DNA of 64,000 nt from Sporomusa silvacetica DSM 10669 (GTDB taxonomy: Bacteria > Bacillota > Negativicutes > Sporomusales > Sporomusaceae), in assembly GCF_002257705.1 (NCBI RefSeq), contig NZ_LSLK01000070.1:186001-250000 (forward strand). The letters are read 5' to 3'. Shown here one piece after another: positions 17,733 through 26,915 of this stretch (position 1 is its first letter; each line of letters opens with the position of its first letter). The position numbers and the translations under genes were made by a program. The notes under the pieces were generated by a model, which was not told the DNA's origin, did not search any database, and saw only the letters and a list, made by a program, of their open reading frames with translations.

Positions 17733-17769
17733 AAAAATGTGCCTCTTTACAAAAGGAAAGACGGCACAG
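17733..17769 (-). terminator. Rho-independent terminator after ubiA
   Basis: The stem pairs GTGCC/GGCAC with inner CTTT/AAAG and is followed on the minus strand by ATTTTTC. It separates the quinone operon from the fchA promoter. Confidence 0.7.
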
Positions 17770-17786
17770 AAAAATAATGTAAAAGA

Positions 17787-18644
17787 TCATGGATTTCGAT
17801 ACAGTAAAGCAAGCATTGTAAATATAAATAGCAAAATTCCTACTAGACCATTGCGCATAAAATACCGTTGAGTAACTTTACTTAAATTATCAGCACTAAT
17901 AATGATATGCTGGTATATAAGTACAATTCCAGCCAACGTTACGCCGAAATAATAAATGAAATGCAACTGCAAAAGCAAGCCAACAAGCGCAAAACCAGCA
18001 ATACTAATACTATGCATGATTTTTGATAGCCGCAATGCTCCTTGGACACCAAACCGCACCGGCATGGAGTTTAGTCCATTTGCTTTATCAAAAGCTACAT
18101 CCTGACAGCCATAAATAACATCAAAGCCAGCAATCCATACTCCTACTGCCAAACCTAAAAACAAGACGGCAAGCGATATGTCTCCTTTAACACCTATCCA
18201 CGCACCAACAGGCGCTGCTGCTAGAGCTAATCCCAAAACCAAATGGCATGTCCAGGAAAAGCGCTTCATATAAGGATACATAACCAAAGGAATCAAAGCA
18301 AGAGGCCAAAGTAGCAGGCAGAGCGGCTGCAACTGAGCTGCCGCCACTAAAAACAATACCAAGCAGGCAACAATGAGAATAATGGCTTCCCACGGTTTAA
18401 CAGTACCCGCAACCATGGGCCTTTCAGTAAAGCGTGGATGTAGTTTATCATATTTTAGATCAATAAAATTATTTAGTGCGAGTGCCGCACTACGAGCCCC
18501 GATCATCGCTAAGGTAATCCATATAAGGTCATGGCTGCTTGGCACAGAACCGGCAGCTAAAAAGGCCCCCATATAAGCAAATGGCAGAGCAAAAATTGAA
18601 TGGGACAAAGCAATATTATCAAGATGGGCTTTTAACTTAGTCAA
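17787..18644 (-). CDS. ubiA: UbiA-family prenyltransferase (quinone biosynthesis)
   Basis: An integral membrane protein of about 285 residues with eight or nine hydrophobic segments. The two Asp-rich substrate motifs of UbiA enzymes are present: NNFIDLKYDKLHPR near residue 55-68 and DVIYGCQDVAFD near 175-186. It attaches a polyprenyl chain to an aromatic quinone precursor. The TTG at 18644 is taken as start because LTKLKAHLDNIALSHSIFALPFA is the family N-terminus and it overlaps the ubiD stop; the longer frame to 18671 lies within ubiD. With the UbiD gene and hepT it is likely the menaquinone enzyme (MqnP type), though the pathway variant is inferred. Confidence 0.88.
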   Translation of the reverse strand: MTKLKAHLDNIALSHSIFALPFAYMGAFLAAGSVPSSHDLIWITLAMIGARSAALALNNFIDLKYDKLHPRFTERPMVAGTVKPWEAIILIVACLVLFLVAAAQLQPLCLLLWPLALIPLVMYPYMKRFSWTCHLVLGLALAAAPVGAWIGVKGDISLAVLFLGLAVGVWIAGFDVIYGCQDVAFDKANGLNSMPVRFGVQGALRLSKIMHSISIAGFALVGLLLQLHFIYYFGVTLAGIVLIYQHIIISADNLSKVTQRYFMRNGLVGILLFIFTMLALLYRNP

Positions 18645-20097
18645 GGCCCAGTTCCGCCCACTTGGCATCAACCATTTTTTTTATATCTGCCGACATGACT
18701 ATTTCATCAGGCCACTCGCGGGTTTGGCCTTCCTGCGGCCAAGTTTTGGTCGCATCAATACCCACTTTTGTCCCCCAGTTGGGCATTGGCGATGAATGAT
18801 CAAGAACATCCAACGGCCCGTCTACCATGACAATATCCCGTTTAGCATCAATATTATTAAATACCCGCCACCAAACTTCATTCATATCTTGCACATTAAC
18901 ATGATCGTCAACGATGATAATCATTTTGGTAAACATCATTTGCCCCATACCCCAGATGGCATGCATTACCTTTTTAGCCTGTTGAGGATAGCTTTTTTTT
19001 ATCGCAACAACAGCACAATTATGAAAAACGCCCTCTAGCGGCAAATTAATGTCAATAATTTCCGGCAATTGAGATTGTAATAGCGGCAAAAAGATGCGCT
19101 CAGTGGCTTTGGCTAAGAAACAATCTTCCATAGGGGGTTTACCGACAATAGTTGCCGGGTAAATCGGATTTTTACGGTGGGTTATACAGGTTATATGAAA
19201 AACCGGATAGTTATCTGCTAGTGAATAGTAACCAGTATGGTCACCAAACGGTCCCTCTACCCTAAGCTCATCCATATTTACATAGCCCTCGAGTATGATC
19301 TCCGAACCGGCCGGTACCTCAACATCGACAGTTTCACATTTGACCATCTCTACTGACTTTTTACGCAAAAAGCCCGCAAACACCATCTCATCAATATCAC
19401 GCGGCAATGGTGCCGTAGCCGCATAAGTTATCGCAGGATCGCCACCGATGGCAACAGCTACTTCAATTTTATCTTTGCCTAATTCTCTGTGTGCCTGGAA
19501 ATTTTCAGCGCCATTTTTATGAATATGCCAATGCATACCCGTTGTCTGCTGATCAAATATCTGTAGCCGATACATGCCTACATTGCGTTTGCCAGTAAGA
19601 GGATTCTTGGTAAATACCAATGGCAGCGTAATAAAGCGTCCGGCATCTCCCGGCCAACACTTCAAAATCGGAAATTTGTCAAGTGAGGGTTTGTCTTTAA
19701 TGATAACCTCTTTGCAAGGAGCATTTTTCACATATTTAGGGAAATTAATCGCCCGTTTGGCCGTTGGAATAATCTTAACCAAATCAAGTTTATTCTGCAG
19801 AGAAATATACGGCAATTTCAAAATTTGCCGTATTTCCTGGGCAATATCGTCAATTTTCTCCACCCCAAACGCTAGCGCCATACGGTCCATACTGCCGAAG
19901 GCATTCATGAGCACAGGCATATCATACCCGATAACATTTTCAAACAATAAGGCAACATTCTTATCTCCTTGCATTTTGGAGACCCGATCAGTAATTTCGG
20001 TAATTTCAAGTTCACAGTTAACCGGTTGCGTAATCCGCTTAAGCCAGCCCCGCGCCTCGAGTACGTTAATAAACTCCCGCAGATCATTATAGGCCAA
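18637..20097 (-). CDS. ubiD: UbiD-family decarboxylase (menaquinone type)
   Basis: A 486-residue UbiD-fold protein that uses prenylated FMN to decarboxylate an aromatic acid. Conserved blocks include MYRLQIFDQQTTGMHWH, GPFGDHTGYYS near residue 280, and IVVDDHVNVQDMNEVWW. The start is TTG 20097, with AAAGGAG seven bases before. It sits directly upstream of ubiA and in the neighbourhood of hepT. In bacteria without the Ubi route such a pair usually serves the futalosine menaquinone pathway (MqnL/MqnP), which is the likely assignment here. The UbiX flavin prenyltransferase it needs is not in the window. Confidence 0.88.
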   Translation of the reverse strand: MAYNDLREFINVLEARGWLKRITQPVNCELEITEITDRVSKMQGDKNVALLFENVIGYDMPVLMNAFGSMDRMALAFGVEKIDDIAQEIRQILKLPYISLQNKLDLVKIIPTAKRAINFPKYVKNAPCKEVIIKDKPSLDKFPILKCWPGDAGRFITLPLVFTKNPLTGKRNVGMYRLQIFDQQTTGMHWHIHKNGAENFQAHRELGKDKIEVAVAIGGDPAITYAATAPLPRDIDEMVFAGFLRKKSVEMVKCETVDVEVPAGSEIILEGYVNMDELRVEGPFGDHTGYYSLADNYPVFHITCITHRKNPIYPATIVGKPPMEDCFLAKATERIFLPLLQSQLPEIIDINLPLEGVFHNCAVVAIKKSYPQQAKKVMHAIWGMGQMMFTKMIIIVDDHVNVQDMNEVWWRVFNNIDAKRDIVMVDGPLDVLDHSSPMPNWGTKVGIDATKTWPQEGQTREWPDEIVMSADIKKMVDAKWAELGLD

Positions 20098-20130
20098 AAC
20101 AATACTCCTTTCAGCAGAGAAGTAGTATAT

Positions 20131-20985
20131 CTATTTCCGCAAAATGTATTTTACAATTAAGATGCTAACTTCATATAACAGAATCATTGGCACTGCCACC
20201 ATCGTTTGCGAGAAGACGTCTGGTGTTGGTGAAATAAAAGCACCAATGACGAAGGACAGAAACAATACCATTTTACGTTTGGCCACCAGAAAGCCCGAAC
20301 CAATAATCCCCAGTCTAGCCATAACGAATATAAATAATGGTAATTCAAAGATAAAGCCAAAAGGCACTAAAAAGGAGATAACAAAAGAAAGGTATTGCCC
20401 GATGGAAAACATAGGCTGTAGGTTCTCCGTAGCAAACCCCATAAAGAACTTAATCCCTGCCGGCAAAACAAAGTAATAGGAAAAAAACAAACCAACAAAA
20501 AATAGTACAATGGATGATGGAACCAATAACACACTAGCCGTGCGTTCCTTGTTAGTCATAGCCGGTACGATAAATGCCCACAGCTGATACATAACTATTG
20601 GTAATGCCAATAAAAATCCTGCAAAAAAAGAAACCTTCAGATAGGTAAAGAAAGCCTCAGACGGGTTCATATAATACAATTTTCCTGCTGGCGCCGTAAT
20701 GAAGGCGGTTATTTCAGCAGCATAAAAATAGCAGAATGTACTACCGATAGCTATAGCAGCGATCACCACAATCAATCGGCGGCGAAGTTCTTCCAGATGA
20801 TCTAATAGCGACATTGCCCTTTCCGTCGGTTCTTCCTCGCTTGGCTCATTCTGAGTCACATCTTCTGCAAGCGGTTCAACCGCTTGCACTATATCTTCCC
20901 GTATTACTTTGTCACTATAAATTACGCCTGTGTTTTCTGTAGACTCTGGCATAATTTTTTTATTGTTTTCATCATGCTCTGGCAT
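20131..20985 (-). CDS. tatC: Twin-arginine translocase subunit TatC
   Basis: A 284-residue protein. The TatC core begins near residue 59 with MSLLDHLEELRRRL and has six membrane spans. The SEAFFTYLKVSFFAGF and FELPLFIFVMARLGI regions are typical. It is the receptor of the Tat exporter for folded proteins, with TatA encoded just upstream. The first 58 residues are an unusual acidic, hydrophilic extension. The ATG at 20985 has GAGG seven bases before it. The internal ATG at the start of the core is an alternative start, with only a weak ribosome site. Confidence 0.92.
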   Translation of the reverse strand: MPEHDENNKKIMPESTENTGVIYSDKVIREDIVQAVEPLAEDVTQNEPSEEEPTERAMSLLDHLEELRRRLIVVIAAIAIGSTFCYFYAAEITAFITAPAGKLYYMNPSEAFFTYLKVSFFAGFLLALPIVMYQLWAFIVPAMTNKERTASVLLVPSSIVLFFVGLFFSYYFVLPAGIKFFMGFATENLQPMFSIGQYLSFVISFLVPFGFIFELPLFIFVMARLGIIGSGFLVAKRKMVLFLSFVIGAFISPTPDVFSQTMVAVPMILLYEVSILIVKYILRK

Positions 20986-20994
20986 CAAACAACC

Positions 20995-21210
20995 TCACTT
21001 TTTCTCCTCAGGTTGCTTGCTATCGCTCTCTACTTTGGCCTCGATTTTTATCGGTTCTTCTTTGGGATTCATCATCTCATTGCTGGCCCGACGAAATTCC
21101 TGCATGCCTTTACCTATAGCCTTACCAACTTCCGGCAGTTTACCCGGACCAAATACAATTAGTGCGATAACCAATATTACAACCAATTCTGGCATACTAA
21201 AACTAAACAT
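20995..21210 (-). CDS. tatA: Twin-arginine translocase subunit TatA
   Basis: 71 residues. One N-terminal membrane helix (MPELVVILVIALIVF) is followed by the FGPGKLPEVG hinge, an amphipathic helix and a charged tail, the standard TatA plan. It forms the pore-like assembly with TatC, whose gene begins 9 bp downstream. The gene opens a transcript after the hepT terminator. Confidence 0.93.
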   Translation of the reverse strand: MFSFSMPELVVILVIALIVFGPGKLPEVGKAIGKGMQEFRRASNEMMNPKEEPIKIEAKVESDSKQPEEKK

Positions 21211-21293
21211 ACTTCCATCTCCTTTTTAAGTTTGTCTACTAATTCTATTATACCTGTACGTTCAAAAAAAAACAATGCAACAAAATTATACCT

Positions 21294-21345
21294 AAAAAAC
21301 GGCTACCTGATATGTTTAGCAAAGACACACTATCAGGAAAGCCGT
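21294..21345 (-). terminator. Terminator after hepT
   Basis: On the minus strand ACGGCT-TTCCTGATA pairs with TATCAGG-TAGCCGT across a 20-base loop, followed by TTTTTT. It sits 14 bp after the hepT stop. Confidence 0.7.
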
Positions 21346-21359
21346 AATTCTTACTACTG

Positions 21360-22337
21360 TTAATATTTGCGCAATCCCACAAAATCAGCTATTGACAACA
21401 GAGCCTCGCGCACAGAGTCGTTAAGCGTTGTTGGTAAACTATTGCGTGCATGTTGCAAATACTTACCCACTTGTGTATAGCTATATTCTACAGCATCTGT
21501 TTCATGAAGAATTTCCAGACCACGTCTAACATCATCATTAGACATATTTTGGTTCACAATAATACGCCTGAGTTCGTCACGATGGGAACTTGTTTTTAAC
21601 GCATAAATCACAGGCAAAGTAACAATTCCCTGGCGTAAATCATTGCCTACCGGCTTACCCAATTGTTCGGCTGATGCCGTAATATCCAAAATATCATCCG
21701 TGATTTGGAAAGCCATACCAATTGCATAGCCAAATTCTCGAACTTGCACAACATCCCGTTTATCCAGTCCTCCGGCCAAGGCACCAAGTTCACAGCTGGC
21801 AGCAATAAAATCCGCTGTTTTTTGGGCTACCCGGAGACGGTAATCAGCCTCATCCTGCTCAGCGTTAAATGCTTCTTGGAGTTGAATTATCTCACCTTCA
21901 CACATGTTTGAAATAACATCAGTCAAAATTTTCAGCATATTATTTTTTGCCCCTGTGGCTATGGCTGAAAACGCTTTAGCCCATAAATAATCTCCAGTCA
22001 ATACCGAGCTATGATTACCCCAACGCGCATTGGCAGTTGGACGCCCCCTCCGTGTATCCGCATTGTCAATTACATCATCATGCACCAACGTCGCCATATG
22101 AATGAGTTCAATGGCGACAGCCATAGGAAGTAACTCGCTGCTGGAGTTAGGGTTGCCACCACGGGCACATAAGAGATACAAGGCGGGCCGTAATCGTTTA
22201 CCGCCCGCCTGTACCAAATGTACACTAATATCGTTGACCAAATCCACCGGCGATTGGACAATAGAATACAGTTCTTTTTCGACAGCCATGAGATCTTCCT
22301 GGACTATATCAAATATCTTATTCGGGAATTTATTCAC
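21360..22337 (-). CDS. hepT: Polyprenyl diphosphate synthase (heptaprenyl type)
   Basis: A 325-residue trans-prenyltransferase. Both Asp-rich motifs are visible: LVHDDVIDNADTRRG near residue 78-92 and FQITDDILD near 210-218, with GGKRLRP near residue 45. It makes the isoprenoid tail used by the nearby UbiA enzyme. The start is GTG at 22337, preceded by TAGGTGA. Chain length (hexa-, hepta- or octaprenyl) cannot be read from the sequence with confidence. Confidence 0.9.
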   Translation of the reverse strand: MNKFPNKIFDIVQEDLMAVEKELYSIVQSPVDLVNDISVHLVQAGGKRLRPALYLLCARGGNPNSSSELLPMAVAIELIHMATLVHDDVIDNADTRRGRPTANARWGNHSSVLTGDYLWAKAFSAIATGAKNNMLKILTDVISNMCEGEIIQLQEAFNAEQDEADYRLRVAQKTADFIAASCELGALAGGLDKRDVVQVREFGYAIGMAFQITDDILDITASAEQLGKPVGNDLRQGIVTLPVIYALKTSSHRDELRRIIVNQNMSNDDVRRGLEILHETDAVEYSYTQVGKYLQHARNSLPTTLNDSVREALLSIADFVGLRKY

Positions 22338-22415
22338 TAGTTAATCACCTACATGACAAAATCTGTTTCTATAATACACCATTTTACCGGCACTAGTCTA
22401 CAATATTAGTTGGTT

Positions 22416-22664
22416 TTATTTATTTTTTTCTACTCGAATGGCGCAATCCGGGCAAACCATCTGGCAAATACCGCAAATAATACACTTTTTCATATCGGCT
22501 TCAACCCTTGGTGTGCCATATACTCCAAGATCCTCTGACCAGGTTATACATTTTACCGGGCATTTCTCGATGCACAAGCCACACCCTTTACATAAGCCAG
22601 GAAAATTAGCCCAGAAGCCTTTTTCGCTATCATAGGTTTTCGATTGCCAATTATCTTTAGCCAT
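22416..22664 (-). CDS. korD: 2-oxoacid:ferredoxin oxidoreductase, ferredoxin-like delta subunit
   Basis: 82 residues with two [4Fe-4S] motifs, CKGCGLCIEKCPVKC and CIICGICQMVCPDC. It transfers electrons from the TPP subunit to soluble ferredoxin. It is the last gene of the four-gene korABCD operon, 12 bp after korC, with a clear AAGGAGG before the ATG. Confidence 0.9.
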   Translation of the reverse strand: MAKDNWQSKTYDSEKGFWANFPGLCKGCGLCIEKCPVKCITWSEDLGVYGTPRVEADMKKCIICGICQMVCPDCAIRVEKNK

Positions 22665-22676
22665 TTGTTCCCCTCC

Positions 22677-23393
22677 TTACATTGCACTCTTAATAAGTTG
22701 ATAGCCACGTTCAAGAGCTTTGAAATTCATGTCGCGGAGTGCCGGATTTTTCTTAAACTTGTCACCAAGCTTAGTTTCAAGCGCTTTCTTAATAGCGTCC
22801 ATTGGTAATACTTCTGTTGCAGCAATTACCGCGCCGAGAATAATGATATTGAATACACGTGGATGCAGCTCATTTTTTGCAATATCGTTAGCCGGGATGG
22901 CCAGAACTTTCTTAACTTCTGGTATGTCACCCGGGTCGACACCAGGACCTGGTTTGGTAAATGAGCAGGTCTTGGGTTCTCCGGTAATCATATCCTGAGG
23001 TTGGTCATTATTAGGATGATCGGCAGTTGGGCAAGGTGGAGTTACATCAAAATATTGCAGTCCCACGATGTTATCATTTACTTCACCCTCTTGGATGAGC
23101 GAATTGTCATAAATATATACAGTATCTTTGCCTGCATACATAGTGGTTCGCTGCACGGCCCGCGGACTTACTGGAATAAGAATATCTGCTTTTTGGAATT
23201 TAGGGAAACCAATTTCACCGTCACTTATTTGTACAAAAGCGATAGAAACTCCACCACGCTGTTCTACACCGAAGTTAGGGATATATAGTGCATTTTTACC
23301 TTCTTCGTTAGCGGCTTCAGCCAAAATTTCAGCAATAGACTGAACACCTTGACCACCTTCGCCGGCTATAGCCACTTTAACCACTTTTGCCAT
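22677..23393 (-). CDS. korC: 2-oxoacid:ferredoxin oxidoreductase gamma subunit
   Basis: A 238-residue gamma-domain protein, starting with IAGEGGQGVQSIAEILAEAA and containing the RGGVSIAFVQIS block typical of POR/KOR gamma subunits. It lies 3 bp downstream of korB. In the complex it helps bind CoA and holds the alpha-beta core. A 2-oxoglutarate or branched-chain 2-oxoacid substrate is more likely than pyruvate, because the four subunits are separate genes in A-B-C-D order; this is not decisive. Confidence 0.88.
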   Translation of the reverse strand: MAKVVKVAIAGEGGQGVQSIAEILAEAANEEGKNALYIPNFGVEQRGGVSIAFVQISDGEIGFPKFQKADILIPVSPRAVQRTTMYAGKDTVYIYDNSLIQEGEVNDNIVGLQYFDVTPPCPTADHPNNDQPQDMITGEPKTCSFTKPGPGVDPGDIPEVKKVLAIPANDIAKNELHPRVFNIIILGAVIAATEVLPMDAIKKALETKLGDKFKKNPALRDMNFKALERGYQLIKSAM

Positions 23394-23396
23394 TAT

Positions 23397-24167
23397 TCAG
23401 ACCTCCTTTGCTTGCGGTGCGCGAAGTTCACCGATTTTAAAGTATTGAGTCATATCTTTTTCTATAAATTCCCAAGTCTGCGCAGCATTAGTTCGCCAGT
23501 TAGTTGGGCAAGAGGACAAGCATTCTACGAATGAGAAACCGTTGCCATCAATTTGATTTTGTAAACCCTTTTTGATGAAACCTTTGAGTTGACGTGGATT
23601 AGATATAGTACCACGGGCAACATAAGCCCCTTCTGGCGCAACGGCGGCGACCATTTCCGGACCTTTGGTCGGGGGGCCAGAATCCTCTATATCACGACCA
23701 TAGGGCGTTGTTTCTGTTTTCATCCCTGGCAAGGTAGTTGGTGCCATTTGGCCGCCAGTCATGCCGTAGTTACCGTTATTACATAGAATAACAGTTATTT
23801 TTTCACCACGAACTGCTGCATTGAAAAGGTGCTGCGAGCCAATGGCATAACCACCGCCATCGCCCATATATGCCACACCGATAATATCTGTATTGGCACG
23901 TTTCATACCGGTAATTACCGGGGTTGTCCGACCATGATGGGTTTGTACAGAATCAACATCAAAGAAGTCCCAGGCTAGTAACGAACAGCCAATATCACAA
24001 CCAAAAACCATTTTACCTTTGATGCCTAATTCATCAATCGCCTCACCTAGACATTTAAGGATAATGCCATGGCCACAGCCTGGACAAAACTTATGCGGTT
24101 TACTAGCTTCATACCAGCTGGTAGGCATAGCTGGCTGAAGAACATTATTTTCTTTGAGTTCTTGCAT
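23397..24167 (-). CDS. korB: 2-oxoacid:ferredoxin oxidoreductase beta (TPP) subunit
   Basis: A 256-residue thiamine-diphosphate subunit. The KFCPGCGHG cluster motif is near residue 26-34. The GDGGGYAIG thiamine-binding motif near 108-116 is followed by NNGNYGMTGGQ. It decarboxylates the 2-oxoacid to acyl-CoA and reduces ferredoxin; in an acetogen it may run in the carboxylating direction for biosynthesis. It is tightly packed between korA and korC. Confidence 0.9.
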   Translation of the reverse strand: MQELKENNVLQPAMPTSWYEASKPHKFCPGCGHGIILKCLGEAIDELGIKGKMVFGCDIGCSLLAWDFFDVDSVQTHHGRTTPVITGMKRANTDIIGVAYMGDGGGYAIGSQHLFNAAVRGEKITVILCNNGNYGMTGGQMAPTTLPGMKTETTPYGRDIEDSGPPTKGPEMVAAVAPEGAYVARGTISNPRQLKGFIKKGLQNQIDGNGFSFVECLSSCPTNWRTNAAQTWEFIEKDMTQYFKIGELRAPQAKEV

Positions 24168-24187
24168 GGTAGTCCTCCCTCCTGTTT

Positions 24188-25264
24188 CTACAGCTTGTTG
24201 TATTCTTCAATAAGTTCTTCCGTAGTAATACCTACACCCGGACGCAGCATAGGCACAATCTCTATTGTGCTACCAAAGATTTCGTGTTGAACCAGCTTCA
24301 TCAGCTGACCATATGCTGATTCCGCAATAAGTAATTTTTTAGCTCCTTTACTCGCGTCTTTGAGTTGTTTGCCGGGGAAAGGTCGTACTGTGATTGGGCG
24401 AAAATAACCAACTTTCTTCCCTTCGGCACGTAGTTGGTTATACGCGGTTAAAGCAGCCCGGGATACGATACCATGGGTTAGAATGATTACGTCAGCATCT
24501 TCACATCCCTTTGCATCCCATTCAACGACTTCATCAGCCATTTTGTCCCAATCACGCTGATTCTTCATAACTACTTCGTAAAGCTCATCTTCTGTATTAT
24601 ACGTATTACGGAGGTGTCTACTTCCCCGTTCGGGTTTTTCGGTATCACCAAGCAGTACCTCCGGGCTAACCAATTTTTTGCCTTTTGTTTCAGGATCATA
24701 AATTGTCAACGGTTCACGCATTTTAGCCTGATAACCATCACCTAATACGAAGGTAGGAAAATGATAAGTCCAGGCAGCGTTAAATGCTTTAATGGTGTAG
24801 TCGAATAGTTCTTGATGGCTGGCTGTTGAATATACAATCCGATGCCCCTCACCATTGCCACCAAAAGTAGTCAACGTAGTTTCTTGTTGCGCATAAATAA
24901 CAGTCGCTGTCGAGGGACCGCCCCGCTGTTGGATAATGTAAACGATAGGAAGCCGCATCATTTCCGCCATGCCAGCCGATTCCTGCATCAGCACATTTCC
25001 CGGACCAGCAGTAGCCGTAAATGCCTTTCTGCCTGACATTACGCCGCCAAGAGTCGTAAAACCAGCAGATATTTCATCTTCGGTCTGCAAAAAGCGCTTG
25101 CCGTGCTTAGGAGCAAGCCTTGTCCAATAATGCATTATTTCGTTTTGCGGTGTAATTGGATAGCCATACATAATATCGGCTTTAGCAGCTACCGCAGCCC
25201 AGGCACACACCTCATTGCCTGTCATGAATACTCTTTGTTCACCTTGCAGTGAAACTTCGGCCAT
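24188..25264 (-). CDS. korA: 2-oxoacid:ferredoxin oxidoreductase alpha subunit
   Basis: A 358-residue alpha subunit. The pyrimidine-binding region has MYGYPITPQNEIMHYW and ETEDEISA-type residues (QTEDEISAGFTTLGG) near 50-75. GPGNVLMQESAGMAEM is the family signature. It is the first gene of korABCD, with AGGAGGTG before the ATG. It probably supplies succinyl-CoA or other acyl-CoA linked reduced ferredoxin to the cell. Confidence 0.9.
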   Translation of the reverse strand: MAEVSLQGEQRVFMTGNEVCAWAAVAAKADIMYGYPITPQNEIMHYWTRLAPKHGKRFLQTEDEISAGFTTLGGVMSGRKAFTATAGPGNVLMQESAGMAEMMRLPIVYIIQQRGGPSTATVIYAQQETTLTTFGGNGEGHRIVYSTASHQELFDYTIKAFNAAWTYHFPTFVLGDGYQAKMREPLTIYDPETKGKKLVSPEVLLGDTEKPERGSRHLRNTYNTEDELYEVVMKNQRDWDKMADEVVEWDAKGCEDADVIILTHGIVSRAALTAYNQLRAEGKKVGYFRPITVRPFPGKQLKDASKGAKKLLIAESAYGQLMKLVQHEIFGSTIEIVPMLRPGVGITTEELIEEYNKL

Positions 25265-25419
25265 ATGAGCACCTCCTGAAATATGTATCCTATATATATT
25301 CCGCGTTAAAGAAGTTTACAGGCTCAGGCAGGTGGTATATTTACATCACACCACCCGCCTGCAAAAGTCTGTAACACGTTGTATATAGTTTAAAGAAAAT
25401 ATATGAATCTTATACAACA

Positions 25420-25453
25420 ATAGGAAGGTAGGGGTTTTTCCCTACCTTCCTAT
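25420..25453. terminator. Perfect 14-bp hairpin between the ptb-like gene and korA
   Basis: Arms 25420-25433 and 25440-25453 are exact reverse complements around a 6-base loop. It lies after the phosphotransacylase stop and before korA, so on the minus strand it would end the upstream transcript. The following bases ATTGTTGTAT are only moderately T rich. Confidence 0.6.
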
Positions 25454-25489
25454 CATACCAGCATATAATTTTGTATATTCTGCAACTTT

Positions 25490-26422
25490 TTAAGAGAGTA
25501 ACACTCCTAACGCAATCGAAATGAGTTTTGCTTCATAGGTATCAGCCCGCGATGTTACTACCACTGGTTTAGCGGCACCTAAAATTAAGCCCGCCATCTT
25601 CCCCTTGGCAAGGTATACCAACGATTTTCCCAGTATATTACCTGCTTCAATATCAGGGGTAACTAAAATATCAGCAACTCCAGCAACTGGACTGATAATT
25701 CCTTTATGGCTGGCCGCCTCTAAGCTAATGGCATTATCAAGAGCTAGCGGGCCATCAACAATAGCACCTCTAATTTGACCGCGGTCGGCCATTTTTGTCA
25801 AAGCGGCAGCATCAAGGGTTGCCGGCATATCTGGATTAACCACCTCAACCGCAGCCAAAACGGCTACTTTGGCTGGACTAATTCCTAATACGTTAGCCAA
25901 CTGTACACTGTTTTGAATAATATCTGCTTTTTGTTGTAATGTAGGAGTAATGTTCATGCCGCCGTCGGTGAGTATCAACAGCCGCTGAAAACCAGGTATT
26001 TCATACACAGCAGTGTGGCTTAGTACTCGCCCGGTTCGTAACCCTACTTCTTTATCAAGTACCGCGCGCAGCAGGTCAGCTGTATTAATTAATCCCTTCA
26101 TCAGGACATCAGCTTGACCACTAGACACCAAGGCTACTGCTCGGTATGCAGCTCTACGGTTCTCCGGTTCATGAACGATGGTTACCTCATCGAGATTAAC
26201 ACTAAGCCTGTGTGCATTGGCTTTTATTTTGTCAATATCGCCTACCAAGGTAAATTCTGCAATCTTTTGTTCGCGTGCTCCACGAACAGTCTCAAGGACA
26301 ACATCGTCTTGAGCTGCCGCAACGGCTACTCGTTTAGGTGTTTTATCTTTTACAGCATTTAGTATATCATCAAAGCTTTTGAGAGTTTTTTCCGGCAAAA
26401 TTTCGTCACTCTCCTCTAGCAT
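25490..26422 (-). CDS. ptb: Phosphate acyltransferase (phosphate butyryltransferase family)
   Basis: A 310-residue protein of the PTA/PTB family: LMKGLINTADLLRAVLD near residue 108-124, ILTDGGMNITP near 153, GAIVDGPLALDNAIS near 227, and the C-terminal DIEAGNILGKSLVYLAKG. It exchanges CoA for phosphate on an acyl group. No acetate or butyrate kinase gene is adjacent, and the substrate (acetyl, propionyl or butyryl) is not determined. The ATG at 26422 overlaps ahbB by 17 bp; an in-frame TTG eight codons later has AGAGGAG upstream and may be the true start. Confidence 0.82.
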   Translation of the reverse strand: MLEESDEILPEKTLKSFDDILNAVKDKTPKRVAVAAAQDDVVLETVRGAREQKIAEFTLVGDIDKIKANAHRLSVNLDEVTIVHEPENRRAAYRAVALVSSGQADVLMKGLINTADLLRAVLDKEVGLRTGRVLSHTAVYEIPGFQRLLILTDGGMNITPTLQQKADIIQNSVQLANVLGISPAKVAVLAAVEVVNPDMPATLDAAALTKMADRGQIRGAIVDGPLALDNAISLEAASHKGIISPVAGVADILVTPDIEAGNILGKSLVYLAKGKMAGLILGAAKPVVVTSRADTYEAKLISIALGVLLS

Positions 26423-26891
26423 ATTCTGGAAAATAGCTCATACTGGTTTTTTTCCATTCACGTGTACTAAATAGCAATTGGTAGTTTTCAAGTCCGGTTG
26501 CCTCGGCCAGCTCATCGGCTAACGCCTGGCATTCCGCCCTCGTATGCGCATGAAGCATTGTATAAAAATTATACGGCCATTGTGGTTGGGGAATACGCGA
26601 ATAACAATGGGTAACTATTGTATAGGCCGCCATGAGTTGCCCCACCTCTTTAAGCCTTGTCTCAGGTACCAGCCATGCACAAAGTGCATTAGCGGCATAC
26701 CCGACTTCCCGATGACGTAATACAACCCCCATTTTGCGTAGTTTTCCCGTTTTACGGTATTCAGTTAATTTCTCCAAAAGTTGGTGTTCCGTAATCCCAA
26801 TGCGCTGAGCCAGCACTTTGTATGGCTCAGCTACCAGGGGAAATTCCCCCTGCATAACAGCAATAATCCTTTTGTCCAGGTTATCTAACAT
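26406..26891 (-). CDS. ahbB: Siroheme decarboxylase beta subunit (AhbB, AsnC/Lrp-like)
   Basis: A 161-residue protein with an N-terminal helix-turn-helix of the AsnC type (LAQRIGITEHQLLEKLTEYRK) and a RAM-like C-terminal domain with LRKMGVVLRHREVGYAANALCAW and PQWPYNFYTMLHA. In the AhbA/AhbB (NirDLGH) family the fold is an enzyme that decarboxylates siroheme to didecarboxysiroheme on the alternative heme pathway. The ATG at 26891 follows GAGGTG; the TTG further upstream is rejected. ahbA lies 24 bp upstream. Confidence 0.85.
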   Translation of the reverse strand: MLDNLDKRIIAVMQGEFPLVAEPYKVLAQRIGITEHQLLEKLTEYRKTGKLRKMGVVLRHREVGYAANALCAWLVPETRLKEVGQLMAAYTIVTHCYSRIPQPQWPYNFYTMLHAHTRAECQALADELAEATGLENYQLLFSTREWKKTSMSYFPEYARGE

Positions 26892-26915
26892 AAAACACCT
26901 CGTCAACTATTCAGT

